From Pannonibacter sp. SL95 (GTDB lineage: Bacteria; Pseudomonadota; Alphaproteobacteria; Rhizobiales; Stappiaceae): DNA of 64,000 bases. Where the stretch lies: NCBI RefSeq assembly GCF_026672425.1, contig NZ_JAPPRC010000006.1, forward strand, positions 1,116,001-1,180,000. The letters run 5' to 3'. This document shows, one piece after another, positions 46,763-56,715 of this stretch; positions within the stretch are counted from its first letter, which is position 1, and the number at the start of each line of letters is the position of its first letter. Under the pieces are notes generated by a model, which was not told where the DNA came from, searched no databases, and saw only the letters and a program-made list of their open reading frames with translations. The position numbers were made by a program, and so were the translations under genes.

Positions 46763-47839
46763 TCAGGAGGGCGGGAGCAGGGTGCTGGTGTCGAGATCGC
46801 CGGCGTCGTGGTGGCTCTTGCGGCGGAACTCGGCGTAGCCGATCGCCATGCGCCCGTCGAAGATGGCCTTCTCCGTCAGCAGGCGCACCTGCAGCGGCAT
46901 CAGCGGGTCGGTGATCTCGAAGGACAGCGAGATTTCCATCCGGCCGCGCGAGGATACTGCCATGTGGGCCCGTGTCAGCTCGTGGTAGACGGGGCCTTCC
47001 GAGACGCCGACGTCGATGATGCAGGGCGTGCCCATGGCCTCGGCCGAGAAGCCGACGACGTAGCGCAGGGACCAGGCGCCTGCCGGAATGTGCATGTAGG
47101 GGCCAAAGGCAATGAAGCGCGCGCGCCCGGTCATGTCCAGCGGCAGGGTGACATGGTCATGCGGCGGATCACCGGCCAGGAAGAACTCCTTGGTGATGAT
47201 CAGCGGCGTGTCACGCTGGCCGGCGAGCATCTGCTCGAAGCCACCCAGAACGTAGTCGGCTGCCGCTCCCAACGCCTCGCCGAAGCTCTCGATCAGGCCA
47301 GCCTTGGGGTCCGCGCCGCCGATTTCCGGTCCGGTCGCGTCGGCAAGCTGGGTCACGGTCCGCTCAAGCACACGCCGGGCCTGCGAGGCATCGGGCTTCA
47401 GCCCGTAGACGGCACCGATTCGTTGGATGGCGCTCAAAGGGTCCGCCAGCGCGTCTTCCAGATGCAGCCGGGTGACGTGATCAACGCCATCGAAGCCGAC
47501 GAGACACGAACAATCCCCCGAGATCAGCCGGACGCTGGTGCGCTCATCGGCCTTGCCGCTGCTGAACAGATGCAGCGCACCCTGACGCGGGTCGGATAGG
47601 GCGAGCAGGAGAGGGCGGCGGAATTCCTTCAGCCGCGCCATCAGCGTCACATCCGGCCGGCCGACCGAGAAGACGAGATGGTCCCGGTCACTGCGCAGCA
47701 GTTCGGTCGCAACGTCGGCGAGGCTGCCGGCGATATGCGTGTCCGATGCCCGCTCCCCGCGTTCGGCAACCAGTTCGCACACGACGGCGCGGCACCAGCT
47801 GGTGAAGGGGCCCGGCAGGCCGAGAACGGTATAGATCAT
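46763..47839 (-). CDS. Capsule-locus protein of unknown function
   Basis: A 358-residue protein I cannot assign. The N-terminal 110 residues look like a worn sulfotransferase pattern: GLPGPFTSWCRAVVCEL where sulfotransferases have a PAPS loop, and RRPLLLALSDPRQGALHL where they have the 3'-phosphate-binding RDPR; the key Arg/Ser/Lys residues are missing. The C-terminal 160 residues are a beta-rich domain (FGPYMHIPAGAWSLRYVVGF, IIDVGVSEGP). There is no signal peptide or membrane helix. It starts 27 bases after gmd on the same strand, so it belongs to that operon, and sits amid capsule genes. Confidence 0.75.
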   Translation of the reverse strand: MIYTVLGLPGPFTSWCRAVVCELVAERGERASDTHIAGSLADVATELLRSDRDHLVFSVGRPDVTLMARLKEFRRPLLLALSDPRQGALHLFSSGKADERTSVRLISGDCSCLVGFDGVDHVTRLHLEDALADPLSAIQRIGAVYGLKPDASQARRVLERTVTQLADATGPEIGGADPKAGLIESFGEALGAAADYVLGGFEQMLAGQRDTPLIITKEFFLAGDPPHDHVTLPLDMTGRARFIAFGPYMHIPAGAWSLRYVVGFSAEAMGTPCIIDVGVSEGPVYHELTRAHMAVSSRGRMEISLSFEITDPLMPLQVRLLTEKAIFDGRMAIGYAEFRRKSHHDAGDLDTSTLLPPS

Positions 47840-47866
47840 CCCTCGAAGTCCTGTTCCGGGCTGACC

Positions 47867-49308
<1,442 letters not shown>

Positions 49309-50526
49309 ATGGTCAAGCCGGAGGCCCCTTCGGGATTCAAGACGCTTAGCCCGGCCAACATCGCCAAGCCGCTGCAGCGCCTGTCGCGTGCGCCCACCGG
49401 TGCCTTCGATCATGTGCGCAAGGACTGGAAGTCACGTCTGCGAATCGGCGGCTGGGGCTCGTTCATCGCGCTGGTGGTTGTGCCCACCTTCTTTGCCTTC
49501 ATCTATTATGGCTTCATCGCGTCGGACCAGTACGAGTCCGAGGCCCGCTTCATCGTCCGCTCCTCGGAAAAGCCGCAGGTTGGCGGGTTGGGCGCGCTGC
49601 TTCAGACGACCGGCCTTGGACCGGCGCAGGAGGAAACCTATTCCGTCCTCGACTACATGGCCTCGCGCGACGGTCTGCGCGATGTGCAGGCGAGTGTCGA
49701 CTACAAGGCCCTGATGGGCCGCGATTTCGTCGATTTCCTCAGTGCCTTTCCCAATCTCATCGATGGATCGACCTTCGAAGGCCTGTTCGACCACTACACC
49801 CGCCACGTGACGCCCAAGCACGACACGGCATCGGGCATTTCGACGATTACCGTCCGCGCCTTCACGCCGGACGATGCCAAGGCCATCACCGAGGCGCTGC
49901 TGAGCAACTCGGAACAGCTGATCAACCGGATGAACCAGCGCTCGCGCGAGGATTCGCTGGCCCTGGCACGGGAGGAAGTGCGCAATTCCGAACAGCGTGT
50001 CCTCGACAACCAGCTGCGGATGAAGGCGTTTCGCGTCAAGGAAGGCATCGTCGATCCGGAACTGGCCTCCAAGGCCGCGCTGGAACTGATCGGCGAGCTG
50101 TCCGGCGAACAGGCCAAGCTGGAAACCCAGCTGCGGCTCGTCAAGGAACAGACACCGAATAACGTCCAGATCCAGGTGCTGCAGAAGCGGCTGGATGCGC
50201 TTGTCGCGCAGCTCGATCAGGAGCGCGCCAAGCTCGTCAGCCAGAATGGCTCGCTCGTCGGCACCTATGCCGAATACGAGCAGCTGGTGCTGGAACAGGA
50301 ATTCGCCTCCAAGGCGTTGCTGACGGCGCAGGCAAACCTCTCCTCCGCCCGGGTCGAGGCGGCGCGCAAGCAGCTGTATCTGGAGCGGATCGTCGAGCCG
50401 AACGCGCCTGACGATGCCCGCTATCCGCAGCGCATCTTGCGCATCCTCACCGTGTTCATGACGTTCTTCCTCGGCTATGCCATCATCTGGCTGCTGTATG
50501 TGAACGCCCGGGAGCACAAGCATTGA
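49309..50526 (+). CDS. Capsule export inner-membrane protein (KpsE/CtrB-like)
   Basis: A 405-residue polysaccharide co-polymerase type 3 protein. One membrane helix near residue 50-70 (SFIALVVVPTFFAFIYYGFI) and one at the C-terminus (VFMTFFLGYAIIWLLYV) bracket a long periplasmic coiled coil (residues 180-330, rich in Glu, Gln, Arg, Leu). The motif DQYESEARFIVRSS follows the first helix. It links the ABC transporter to the outer-membrane lipoprotein. ATG 49309 was chosen over ATG 49279 because AAGGA is 8 bases upstream. Its stop overlaps the kpsM start by four bases. Confidence 0.92.
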   Translation: MVKPEAPSGFKTLSPANIAKPLQRLSRAPTGAFDHVRKDWKSRLRIGGWGSFIALVVVPTFFAFIYYGFIASDQYESEARFIVRSSEKPQVGGLGALLQTTGLGPAQEETYSVLDYMASRDGLRDVQASVDYKALMGRDFVDFLSAFPNLIDGSTFEGLFDHYTRHVTPKHDTASGISTITVRAFTPDDAKAITEALLSNSEQLINRMNQRSREDSLALAREEVRNSEQRVLDNQLRMKAFRVKEGIVDPELASKAALELIGELSGEQAKLETQLRLVKEQTPNNVQIQVLQKRLDALVAQLDQERAKLVSQNGSLVGTYAEYEQLVLEQEFASKALLTAQANLSSARVEAARKQLYLERIVEPNAPDDARYPQRILRILTVFMTFFLGYAIIWLLYVNAREHKH

Positions 50527-51347
50527 GCCTTCAGACCGGCAACGACGACAGGCAGACCGGCTGGCTGACCCAGGCCCGCGAAGTTGCGGCCACCCAGACC
50601 CGTGTGATCGGCGCGCTGGTGATGCGCGAGATCCACACGCGCTTTGGCCGCGACAACATCGGCTTTGCCTGGATCATCCTCGAGCCGGTCATGTTCTGCC
50701 TTGGTGTCATCGCCATGTGGTCGATCGCCAAGTCGAGCAGCCACGTCGAGACGCCGATCGTGCCGTTCCTCCTGTCCGGCTACATGCCGCTCCTGATGTA
50801 CCGCCACTGCGTCATGCGGGCGCTGCGCTGCATGCAGGCGAATCTGGAGCTGATGTACCACCGCCAGGTGACGATCTTCGCCATGTACATGGCACGCATG
50901 GGGGTGGAGGTGATCGGCACGCTGGCCGCCTTCTTCATCACCTGGATCATCTTCTACATCTGGGGCTTCGTGGAGATGCCCGATGACCTCGGTCCGATCC
51001 TGTTCGGCTGGGGGCTCTATGCGTGGTATTCTGTTGCCGTCGCCATCCTGATCGGAGCCTTGTCCGAGCGCTCGGAGATCGTGGAGAAGATCTGGAACCC
51101 GCTGTCCTACATCATGATCCCGCTGTCCGGCACCTTCTACATGGTGAGCTGGCTGCCCGAGCCGTTCCGCGAATATGTGATCCTCGTGCCGCAGGTCAGC
51201 GCCGTCGAATACATCCGGCACGGCATCTTCGGCCCCACCGTTGCGACCTATTACAATCTGCCGGTTGCCATCTATGTCACGGCGGTGATCACCGTCCTCG
51301 GCCTCTATTTCCTCAAGGACGCCCGCTCCTATGTGGAACTGCAGTGA
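50523..51347 (+). CDS. Capsule polysaccharide ABC transporter permease (KpsM-like)
   Basis: A 274-residue ABC-2-type permease with six predicted membrane segments. It starts with a TTG inside the TTGA overlap with the kpsE stop, so translation is coupled. Recognisable parts are VIGALVMREIHTRFGRDNIG at the N-terminus, LEPVMFCLGVIAMW, and the C-terminal MIPLSGTFYMVSWLP and NPLSYIM that mark the KpsM/Wzm group. It carries the lipid-linked polysaccharide across the inner membrane together with KpsT. Confidence 0.92.
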   Translation: MSLQTGNDDRQTGWLTQAREVAATQTRVIGALVMREIHTRFGRDNIGFAWIILEPVMFCLGVIAMWSIAKSSSHVETPIVPFLLSGYMPLLMYRHCVMRALRCMQANLELMYHRQVTIFAMYMARMGVEVIGTLAAFFITWIIFYIWGFVEMPDDLGPILFGWGLYAWYSVAVAILIGALSERSEIVEKIWNPLSYIMIPLSGTFYMVSWLPEPFREYVILVPQVSAVEYIRHGIFGPTVATYYNLPVAIYVTAVITVLGLYFLKDARSYVELQ

Positions 51348-51356
51348 GCACGCCCC

Positions 51357-52004
51357 GTGATCCGCGTCGTTGACCTCGTCAAGGAGTACAGCCACGGCCA
51401 CGGCACCAAGCGGGTGCTGGACGGGGTGAACTTTGAAGTCCGCAAGGGCGAGCGCCTGGCCGTTCTCGGCCGCAACGGTGCCGGCAAGTCGACGCTCGTG
51501 CGTCTGCTCGGCGGACTGGAATATCCGACGTCCGGCAAGATCCAGTGTGACATGACCCTGTCCTGGCCCCTCGGCCTCAACGGTGGCTTCCAGGGCAGCC
51601 TGACCGGCATCGACAACATGAAGTTCATCGCGCGGCTGTACAATCGGCCTTACCGCGAGGTCTTCGACTATGTGGAATATTTTTCCGAGCTTGGCGCTTA
51701 TCTCGCGCAGCCGGTGAAAACCTATTCCTCGGGCATGCGGGCCCGTCTCGCCTTTGGTCTGTCGCTGGCGATCGATTTCGACTGCTACCTGATCGACGAG
51801 GTGATCTTCGTCGGTGACCAGCGCTTTCACCGCAAGTGCAAGGAAGAGATCTTCGAAAAGCGGGCGGATCGGGCATTGTTGCTGGTCTCGCATGACGCCG
51901 CGATCCTCAACGACTATTGCAACGGCGCTCTGGTGCTGCATCAGGGCCGCTCGAAGTTTTTTCAGGATATTTCGCTCGCCCTTGATATCTATAACAATCT
52001 CTGA
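51357..52004 (+). CDS. Capsule polysaccharide ABC transporter ATPase (KpsT-like)
   Basis: A 215-residue ABC ATPase, the usual KpsT length with no carbohydrate-binding extension. Walker A is GRNGAGKST, the ABC signature YSSGMRARLAFGLS, Walker B CYLIDEVIFVGD and the H-loop LLVSHD. It powers KpsM. The start is a GTG, nine bases after the kpsM stop. The lack of a C-terminal substrate-recognition domain is typical of group 2 capsule exporters, unlike O-antigen Wzt proteins. Confidence 0.93.
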   Translation: MIRVVDLVKEYSHGHGTKRVLDGVNFEVRKGERLAVLGRNGAGKSTLVRLLGGLEYPTSGKIQCDMTLSWPLGLNGGFQGSLTGIDNMKFIARLYNRPYREVFDYVEYFSELGAYLAQPVKTYSSGMRARLAFGLSLAIDFDCYLIDEVIFVGDQRFHRKCKEEIFEKRADRALLLVSHDAAILNDYCNGALVLHQGRSKFFQDISLALDIYNNL

Positions 52005-52105
52005 TCCCACGCGGCTTTGACGTGCCGCGCCCGGACCCTTATAGGGATGGGATTGACGACAAGGGCGGATAGCCCTCCATGCAACCAACAAGAAAGACGA
52101 GACAG

Positions 52106-52309
52106 ATGAGCGCTTCGGACAACACCGTCACCATCGATGGCAAGGTTTACAAGCTTTCCGACCTCAGCGCGGAAGCACAGAACCAGCTGCGCAACCTGCA
52201 GGAAGTCGACCGCAAGATCGCCATGGCTCAGAACGAGATCGAGACCATGACGACCTGGCGCACGATCCACAGCCATGCGCTGAAGGTCGAACTCGACAAC
52301 ATGGCCTGA
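52106..52309 (+). CDS. Small DUF6447-like protein
   Basis: A 67-residue, mostly helical, charged protein (VTIDGKVYKLSDLSAEAQNQ near the start, then a heptad-like region to the end). It resembles the small DUF6447 proteins found near polysaccharide genes; this name is from memory and the function is unknown. ATG 52106 follows GACGAGACAG, a weak ribosome site; an ATG at 52079 would add nine residues. It lies 100 bases after kpsT and 71 before the second KpsS-like gene, in the same direction. Confidence 0.7.
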   Translation: MSASDNTVTIDGKVYKLSDLSAEAQNQLRNLQEVDRKIAMAQNEIETMTTWRTIHSHALKVELDNMA

Positions 52310-52380
52310 TCGTCTGCTCCCGTCCCCTGCCGTGCGGCGGGGGAGGGGGGAGGCCAGGCAGGACTGGTCCGGCCGCCGGA
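52310..52380 (+). terminator. Possible attenuator before the second KpsS-like gene
   Basis: The sequence around 52324-52347 forms a stem (CCCCTGCCG against CGGCGGGGG, with one G-T pair) and a 3-base loop. There is no T-tract, so partial read-through into the downstream capsule genes is likely. Confidence 0.4.
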
Positions 52381-53757
52381 GTGACCGGCGCGCCGCTTCA
52401 GGCGGAAGGATCGCTGGTGATGCTCGGGGCTGTGGATCTGGAACTGGCCGACGCGCCGGCGTGCGAGGATCGGACCGCCCCGCTCAGCCGGCATATCCTG
52501 TTTCTGCAAGGGCCGTTGTGCCCGCTCTATGCCCGCATGGGCGCCTTGATGCGGGGGGCCGGGCACCGTGTGTCCCGGATCAATTTCTGCCCCGGAGACT
52601 GGCTGCACTGGCGCAGCCCGGATGCGCTGTCCTATCGCGGACAGCCGGAAGCGTTCCGGCATTTCATCGACGATTATCTGCGACAGAACGCTGTCACCGA
52701 TCTGGTGCTGCATGGCGACCAGCGGATCTATCACAAGGCGGCGATCGCGGCAGCGGCCCCCCTCGGCATCCAGATCGCGGTGACCGAACTTGGATACCTG
52801 CGCCCTGGCTATCTGACCCTCGAGCGCGACGGCCTCTCCACCTTGAGCCGCTTCCCCGACGATCCCGATGCGATCCGGGCACTGGCAGCCGAGGCCCCGG
52901 AGGCTGACCTTGAGCCGATCTATCCCGGCTCCTTCGCCCTCGAGGCGATCCCGGACATGATCTACAATCTTTTCAATGTGTTCGCTGGATTTACCTATCC
53001 GCATTATCAGCGCCACACGATTTACCATCCGCTTGTCGAATATCCCGCCCATGGGCTGCGTCTCCTCGGCAAGGGCCGCCGCAACACGGCTGTCGCCAGC
53101 GCGCAGACGCTGCTGTTTGCGGGCAACGCGCCCTTTTTCGTGCTGCCGCTGCAGCTGGAGGGGGACTTTCAGCTGCGTGCCCACTCGCCCTACACCAGCT
53201 TTGCCGAGGTCATCGAGACCGTCATCGCCTCCTTTGCCGCCAATGCGCCGCAGGCAAGCCGTCTTGTGCTCAAGAGCCATCCGCTCGATGCCGGGTTCGA
53301 GCGCTGGCCAGAGCGGACAGTGGCGATTGCCGACCGGCACGGGGTACGTGACAGGGTGCTGTTCTTCGACGGTGGCACGCTCGGCCCCCTGTTCCAGCGT
53401 GCGGCCGGCGTGGTGACACTGAACAGCACGGCGGGACTGGAAGCGATGCAGGCCGGTTGCCCGGTCAAGACGCTGGTGCCGGCCCATTTCGACATTCGCG
53501 GGCTGACCCATTCCGGACCGCTCGATGGCTTCTGGACTGCACCGCAGCGGCCGGACCCGGAGCTGCTCGACAACTACATCCGCGCAATCGCCGCCAATAT
53601 TCAGGTTCGCGGATCGATCCATAACCGCGAGGGCCTGGAGGCGGCAGCCGGGAACATGGCACGCCGGATCCTTGATCGCGGTCTCAATCAGGGTGCTGCC
53701 CATGTGACGCCGCCCCCGCGTCTGGCGCGGGCGAGGGCGCTCGGGGTGCCGCTGTGA
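52381..53757 (+). CDS. KpsS-like capsule polysaccharide (Kdo-transferase family) protein, copy 2
   Basis: A 458-residue paralog of the protein at 40271. The same blocks appear in order: HILFLQGPLCPLYARMGAL, INFCPGDWLHW, TELGYLRPGYLTLERDG, FFVLPLQLEGDFQLRAHS, LKSHPLDAGFERW and NSTAGLEAMQAGCPVKTL, and both end in PPPRLARARA. GTG 52381 is the start used; the first 40 residues are weakly supported and a later start is possible. Its stop overlaps the start of the KpsC-like gene (GTGA). It probably builds the Kdo linker together with that partner. Confidence 0.9.
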   Translation: MTGAPLQAEGSLVMLGAVDLELADAPACEDRTAPLSRHILFLQGPLCPLYARMGALMRGAGHRVSRINFCPGDWLHWRSPDALSYRGQPEAFRHFIDDYLRQNAVTDLVLHGDQRIYHKAAIAAAAPLGIQIAVTELGYLRPGYLTLERDGLSTLSRFPDDPDAIRALAAEAPEADLEPIYPGSFALEAIPDMIYNLFNVFAGFTYPHYQRHTIYHPLVEYPAHGLRLLGKGRRNTAVASAQTLLFAGNAPFFVLPLQLEGDFQLRAHSPYTSFAEVIETVIASFAANAPQASRLVLKSHPLDAGFERWPERTVAIADRHGVRDRVLFFDGGTLGPLFQRAAGVVTLNSTAGLEAMQAGCPVKTLVPAHFDIRGLTHSGPLDGFWTAPQRPDPELLDNYIRAIAANIQVRGSIHNREGLEAAAGNMARRILDRGLNQGAAHVTPPPRLARARALGVPL

Positions 53758-55679
53758 AGAGACGCGCACCACGCCTGGTGGTGGCCGATCCGGCGCTGGA
53801 GCCTTTGCATGCGGATCTGATCGCCCTGTCGCGCAGCCGGACCGGGCCGCTGGCTGCCTGCAGCATGGCCAATGGCCGCCGGCGCATCATCGCCACCGGG
53901 TTCGATGCATCGGCCTATGCACGGGCCCGCAACGAGGCGCTGGCAACGGGGGCCTGCCTTGCCCTGGTGTTTCCTGGGCCCTTCGGCACGGAGCCGGTGA
54001 GCCGCTTTCCGCATGTGGTCGGGCTCATTGTCGTGCCGTCACGGGTGCTGCTGCTGTCGGAACAGCCGCAGACGGCGTTTTTGTCTTCTTTGCGCGCGCT
54101 TGCACCGGCGGACCATGGCGCAGCGCTTGCCGCATGGCGCGCGGACTGGCCGGATCCCTGGTATCGCCACGCACCGCTGGACCTGCCGGAGACAACGAAC
54201 TTCCCGCTCGAGCTGCGCCACCTGCAGGCCGACCGGCCGCCGGATGACGGCGAGTTTCGCCTCGTCGCCAGCGGCAACGGGGCTTTCGCGCCTTGCAGCG
54301 ACACCAGCGCCCGCCTGCTGCGCGCCGCGCCAAGCCCCGGCAATCCGCGTCCCTGGCTGGCGGCCGCAAGCCAGCTGGAGACCGACAGCGCGTCGCTGGC
54401 GCTCTACGCGGTCCTCTGCGGCATCACGCTGGCCGAGGCCCCGGCCGGATCGGCGGCAGCGCTGATTACGGCGGCACCGGATCGTGATGCGCTGACCGCC
54501 GTTCTGGCTGCCGAGGGGCTGGCCTGGATCGAGCCCTATCAGCGTCAGGCCGTCAGCCTTGCCGAAGGCCTCGACATTGGGGCGGCGCTGGCAGATGCCT
54601 ACAGCCGCAATGCCCAGAGCACTTATTGCGTTGGCGCGCAGAGCTGGAACCATCCGGCGATCCGCGCGACCTTTGCCGGTGCTGGCGGCGTCACCTTCTG
54701 CAGTGCCCCGGCAGCGGCGCTGGAGGGCGCGCGCAAGACCGGCGGGCGGATCCTGTCCTGGGCCAGCAAGACCACACCGGAACTGGAGGCAGCGGCCGAG
54801 GCAATCGGCGTGCCCCTGCTGCGCATCGAGGATGGCTTCCTGCGGTCGGTCGGGCTCGGTGCGGGTCTTGCCCGCGGGGCCTCGCTCGCCGTTGATGATC
54901 GCGGCATCTATTACGATCCCTCGCGCCCCAGCGCCCTCGAGCGTCTGCTGATGGAGGCGGACGTCAGTGCGCAGCAGAAGGCGCGCGGTGCCGCGCTGCG
55001 CCAGGCCATCGTGGCGGCGCGGATCACCAAGTACAATTTCGGCGAACGGCGCAGCTATGCCTTCCCGACGGACCGGCACGTGGTTCTCGTGCCCGGCCAG
55101 GTCGCCGACGATGCGGCCGTGCGCCGGTCGAAGTCCGCGACCATCGACTGCGCCAACACGCCCAACGTCAACCTTGACCTGTTGCGGCTCGCCCGGCAGC
55201 GAAATCCGGACGCCTATCTGGTGTTCAAGCCGCATCCGGACGTGGAAACCGGCCTGCGCAAGGGCAAGATCGATGACACGGACCTCGTCGGTCTTGCGGA
55301 TTTCGTCGCCCGGGATGCCGATATCGTGGATCTGATCGAGGCGGCAGACAAGGTCGAGACCTTCTCCTCCCTGTCCGGCTTCGAGGCGATGCTGCGCGGC
55401 AAGGCGGTGACGACGCACGGTTTGCCGTTCTATGCCGGCTGGGGCCTGAGCGAGGACCTGACCGCCTGTGAGCGGCGCGGGCGGGCGCGGGAGCTTGACG
55501 AGCTGGTCTATCTGGCGCTGGTGGTCTACACCCGCTGCATTGACCCTGTGACGCTGCTGCCCTGCCGGCCGGAAGACGTCATCGCCCGGCTTGTGGCACA
55601 GCGCCAGAGCCGGCGTCACAGGCTCGTCGCCGACTTCTGGCGGCATCTTTCCTGGCTCGGCCGACGCCTGGGCCTTTAA
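53754..55679 (+). CDS. KpsC-like capsule polysaccharide (Kdo-transferase) protein
   Basis: A 641-residue protein of the KpsC/RkpJ family, which in E. coli alternately adds beta-Kdo residues to the lipid anchor. The N-terminal 290 residues are divergent; the C-terminal half is clear: GGRILSWASKTTPELE, IEDGFLRSVGLGAGL, DDRGIYYDPSRPS, VPGQVADDAAVRRSKS, FKPHPDVETGLRKG, TFSSLSGFEAMLRGK and PFYAGWGLSED. It starts at a GTG overlapping the preceding stop by four bases (translational coupling) and is followed 15 bases later by an rkpH-like gene, the order seen in rhizobial K-antigen loci. Confidence 0.9.
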   Translation: MKRRAPRLVVADPALEPLHADLIALSRSRTGPLAACSMANGRRRIIATGFDASAYARARNEALATGACLALVFPGPFGTEPVSRFPHVVGLIVVPSRVLLLSEQPQTAFLSSLRALAPADHGAALAAWRADWPDPWYRHAPLDLPETTNFPLELRHLQADRPPDDGEFRLVASGNGAFAPCSDTSARLLRAAPSPGNPRPWLAAASQLETDSASLALYAVLCGITLAEAPAGSAAALITAAPDRDALTAVLAAEGLAWIEPYQRQAVSLAEGLDIGAALADAYSRNAQSTYCVGAQSWNHPAIRATFAGAGGVTFCSAPAAALEGARKTGGRILSWASKTTPELEAAAEAIGVPLLRIEDGFLRSVGLGAGLARGASLAVDDRGIYYDPSRPSALERLLMEADVSAQQKARGAALRQAIVAARITKYNFGERRSYAFPTDRHVVLVPGQVADDAAVRRSKSATIDCANTPNVNLDLLRLARQRNPDAYLVFKPHPDVETGLRKGKIDDTDLVGLADFVARDADIVDLIEAADKVETFSSLSGFEAMLRGKAVTTHGLPFYAGWGLSEDLTACERRGRARELDELVYLALVVYTRCIDPVTLLPCRPEDVIARLVAQRQSRRHRLVADFWRHLSWLGRRLGL

Positions 55680-55694
55680 CCTCCCGAGGACTGC

Positions 55695-56495
55695 ATGGCC
55701 CGTTTCTCCCCGACCTCGATTGTCCTGACAGGCGCCAGCGGGGGCATCGGCACGGCGCTGGCGCATGAGTATGCGGCTCCCGGCCGCGTTCTGCTGCTGG
55801 TGGCTCGTGATGCGGACAAGCTCAAGGCGCTGGCCCGTGATGTCGAGGCGCGCGGGGCGACGGCAGAATGGGCAGCCATCGACGTGCGCGACCGGGCTGC
55901 GCTCAGGGCCGCGCTCGCCGAGTTCGACGGCCGCCATCCGGTGGATCTGGTGATCGCCAATGCCGGCGTCACCGGCGGGCTTGGACCGGACCGCTCGCGC
56001 GAGCCGGATGCAGCGTCCGACCGGCAGTTCGACATCAACCTCGGCGGGGTCATCAATACGGTGACGGCGCTGGTGGAACCGATGCGCCTCAGGGGCCAGG
56101 GCCGGATCGCGCTCGTCGCCTCGCTGGCGGGCCTGCGTGCCCTGCCGGACATGCCGTCCTACAGCGCGTCAAAGGCGGCGGTGGTCGCCTATGGCCATTC
56201 CCTGCGTGGATGGTTGAAGCCCTTCGGCGTGTCGGTGACAATCCTGTGCCCCGGTTTCGTCACCTCGCCCATGTCGGCCCGGCACAAGGGGGCCAAACCT
56301 TTCGAGATCTCCGCCGAGGATGCCGCCCGCCGCATGCGCCGGGCCATCGAGCGCCGCGCGGCGATCCATGCCTTCCCGCTGCTGCTCGCCACCGGCATCT
56401 ACCTGCAGGGCCTGCTGCCCCCCAAGCTCGCCGACCTGTTCATGAAGGGATTTGAAGCCGAGATCGACCCGGATCCGCGGTTCGAGCGGGAGTAG
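55695..56495 (+). CDS. rkpH: RkpH-like short-chain dehydrogenase (3-ketosphinganine-reductase type)
   Basis: A 266-residue classical SDR with TGASGGIG at residues 12-19, the NAG motif in VIANAGVTGG, and catalytic Ser and YxxxK in LVASLAGLRA and YSASK. The C-terminus (FPLLLATGIYLQGLLPPKLAD) is hydrophobic, as in lipid-acting SDRs. Context drives the name: it sits between a KpsC-like gene and an alpha-oxoamine synthase/PKS pair, the arrangement of rhizobial rkpH with rkpJ, rkpG and rkpA. The expected job is to reduce the ketone made by the RkpG-like enzyme. CGAGGA precedes the start. Confidence 0.82.
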   Translation: MARFSPTSIVLTGASGGIGTALAHEYAAPGRVLLLVARDADKLKALARDVEARGATAEWAAIDVRDRAALRAALAEFDGRHPVDLVIANAGVTGGLGPDRSREPDAASDRQFDINLGGVINTVTALVEPMRLRGQGRIALVASLAGLRALPDMPSYSASKAAVVAYGHSLRGWLKPFGVSVTILCPGFVTSPMSARHKGAKPFEISAEDAARRMRRAIERRAAIHAFPLLLATGIYLQGLLPPKLADLFMKGFEAEIDPDPRFERE

Positions 56496-56533
56496 GGGGG
56501 ATCGCAGCAGACGTGCCGCTTGCCGTCGCCTCC

Positions 56534-56680
56534 CTCTCCCCCCTTGAGGGGGAGATGCCCCCGGAGGGGGCAGAGGGGAGTATGCAGCACTGCAGCTTTC
56601 GCTGGTGTCGTGACGGGGACGAGGGGCCGATACCCCCCTCTGTCTGCTGACGCAGACATCTCCCCCTCAAGGGGGGAGAG
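56534..56680. repeat. Long inverted repeat between rkpH- and rkpG-like genes
   Basis: A perfect 24-bp inverted repeat, 56534-56557 against 56657-56680 (arm begins CTCTCCCCCCTTGAGGGGGA), plus inner complementary pieces (GGCAGAGGGGAGTAT near 56570 against ATACCCCCCTCTGT near 56630). The 220-base gap between these convergent genes holds no coding sequence. This is a common type of alphaproteobacterial intergenic repeat and would also form a bidirectional terminator. Confidence 0.85.
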
Positions 56681-56715
56681 GGGCGCGATAAACGGCGCCC
56701 TGGAGAGATCAGCCC

